Shown here: positions 63,680 to 64,000 of the stretch, in pieces | Layout: each line of letters opens with the position of its first letter | Numbering within the stretch: position 1 is the first letter of the stretch | Assembly: GCF_036227325.1 (NCBI RefSeq) | Contig: NZ_CP109467.1 | Span: 4,092,001-4,156,000 of the forward strand | Length of the DNA stretch: 64,000 nt | Source: Streptomyces sp. NBC_01465 | Lineage (GTDB): Bacteria; Actinomycetota; Actinomycetes; Streptomycetales; Streptomycetaceae | Direction: 5' to 3' | The notes under the pieces: generated by a model | What the model was told of the DNA's origin: nothing | Database searches by the model: none | What the model saw: the letters and a program-made list of their open reading frames with translations, nothing else | Position numbers and translations under genes: made by a program

Positions 63680-64000
63680 GCGCGCCCACCCCCGCCCTTC
63701 GCAGCTGCCGGATCGCTTGGTCCTGCGTCCCGTGGTCCCGATGCCGGTGGTGGGACGGATGTCCCTCGCGTCCGGTTCCTTCCCCCGTCGGTCCCGGGGG
63801 CATCCCCCGCATCTGTACGCAGATGGGTGAGCAGGGGCAGCAGTCTGGCTCTGCCGCGGGCGCAGCGGCTCTTCACGGTGCCTGTCGGTACGTCCAGCAT
63901 GCGAGCTGCCTCCGCCACGGGGTATCCCTGCATGTCGACCAGCACGAGTGCGGCTCTCTGCTCGGCGGGGAGGGTCCCCAGGGCCTCCAGCAACTCTCGA
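63676..64000 (-). CDS. sigM: ECF sigma factor SigM, C-terminal part
   Basis: Only the last 107 codons are in the window. They contain region 4: L-P-A-E-Q-R-A-A-L-V-L-V-D, then the helix-turn-helix A-E-A-A-R-M-L-D-V-P-T-G-T-V-K-S-R and R-G-R-A-R-L. A disordered Pro/Gly-rich tail of about 50 residues follows, longer than usual. The identity as SigM comes from position beside trxAB and the anti-sigma gene. GTGA overlap with rsmA. Confidence 0.85.
   Translation of the reverse strand, partial: RELLEALGTLPAEQRAALVLVDMQGYPVAEAARMLDVPTGTVKSRCARGRARLLPLLTHLRTDAGDAPGTDGGRNRTRGTSVPPPASGPRDAGPSDPAAAKGGGGRA

Overview
This 64-kb window is the replication-origin region of a high-GC actinobacterium, almost certainly a Streptomyces or close relative. 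The evidence is the gene order jag-yidC-yidD-rnpA-rpmH-dnaA-oriC-dnaN-gnd-recF-DUF721-gyrB-gyrA, an origin with many scattered degenerate DnaA boxes, perfect GTTTCACGTGAAAC parS sites, several GTG starts, class E sortases, CrgA, and the FHA/PP2C/FtsW/PBP/PASTA-kinase cluster. No insertion sequence, prophage or CRISPR array is visible, so this is core chromosome.

Layout. Positions 1-2.3 kb hold the 3' end of a moeA-like gene, a TrkA-type potassium channel and a quinone oxidoreductase. Positions 2.3-6.3 kb hold a branched-chain 2-oxoacid dehydrogenase operon (E1alpha, E1beta, E2) divergent from an Lrp-type regulator. Positions 6.3-18.5 kb are a phenylacetate-catabolism block (3-hydroxyacyl-CoA dehydrogenase, TetR regulator, paaN, paaABCDE, an acyl-CoA dehydrogenase), interrupted by a DUF5819-HTTM-rRNA methyltransferase operon. 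Positions 18.5-22.1 kb hold a DUF2252/J-domain/rhodanese operon divergent from a MarR regulator, then tRNA-Leu(CAG). Positions 22.4-30.5 kb carry the cell-wall and signalling operon fhaA-fhaB-PP2C-ftsW/rodA-pbpA-pknB. Positions 30.5-35.2 kb carry three class E sortases interleaved with pabA, a 58-residue membrane protein, DUF881 and crgA. Positions 35.4-42.5 kb carry a rhomboid protease, cyclophilin, DUF5324, tRNA-Ala(TGC), a helix-turn-helix protein, a second kinase, a secreted protein, DLW-39, tRNA-Ile(GAT) and DUF3566.

Positions 42.5-54 kb hold gyrA, gyrB, DUF721, recF, gnd, dnaN, oriC and dnaA, all on the minus strand. Positions 54.4-61.3 kb run divergently: rpmH-rnpA-yidD-yidC-jag-rsmG-parA-parB and a GNAT protein. 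The window ends with trxA, trxB, an anti-sigma factor and the 3' part of a sigma factor on the minus strand.

How the parts work together: DnaA acts at oriC, where a TAG-repeat next to a DnaA box looks like an unwinding element. ParB is expected to load on nine perfect parS sites seen here, spread from 178 to 63400, and to segregate origins with ParA. The wall, sortase and CrgA genes serve hyphal growth and sporulation septation. The catabolic block appears to be under one TetR operator motif that also occurs in the bkd promoter. Perfect consensus DnaA boxes lie in several promoters and in one convergent intergenic region, but none occurs inside oriC itself.
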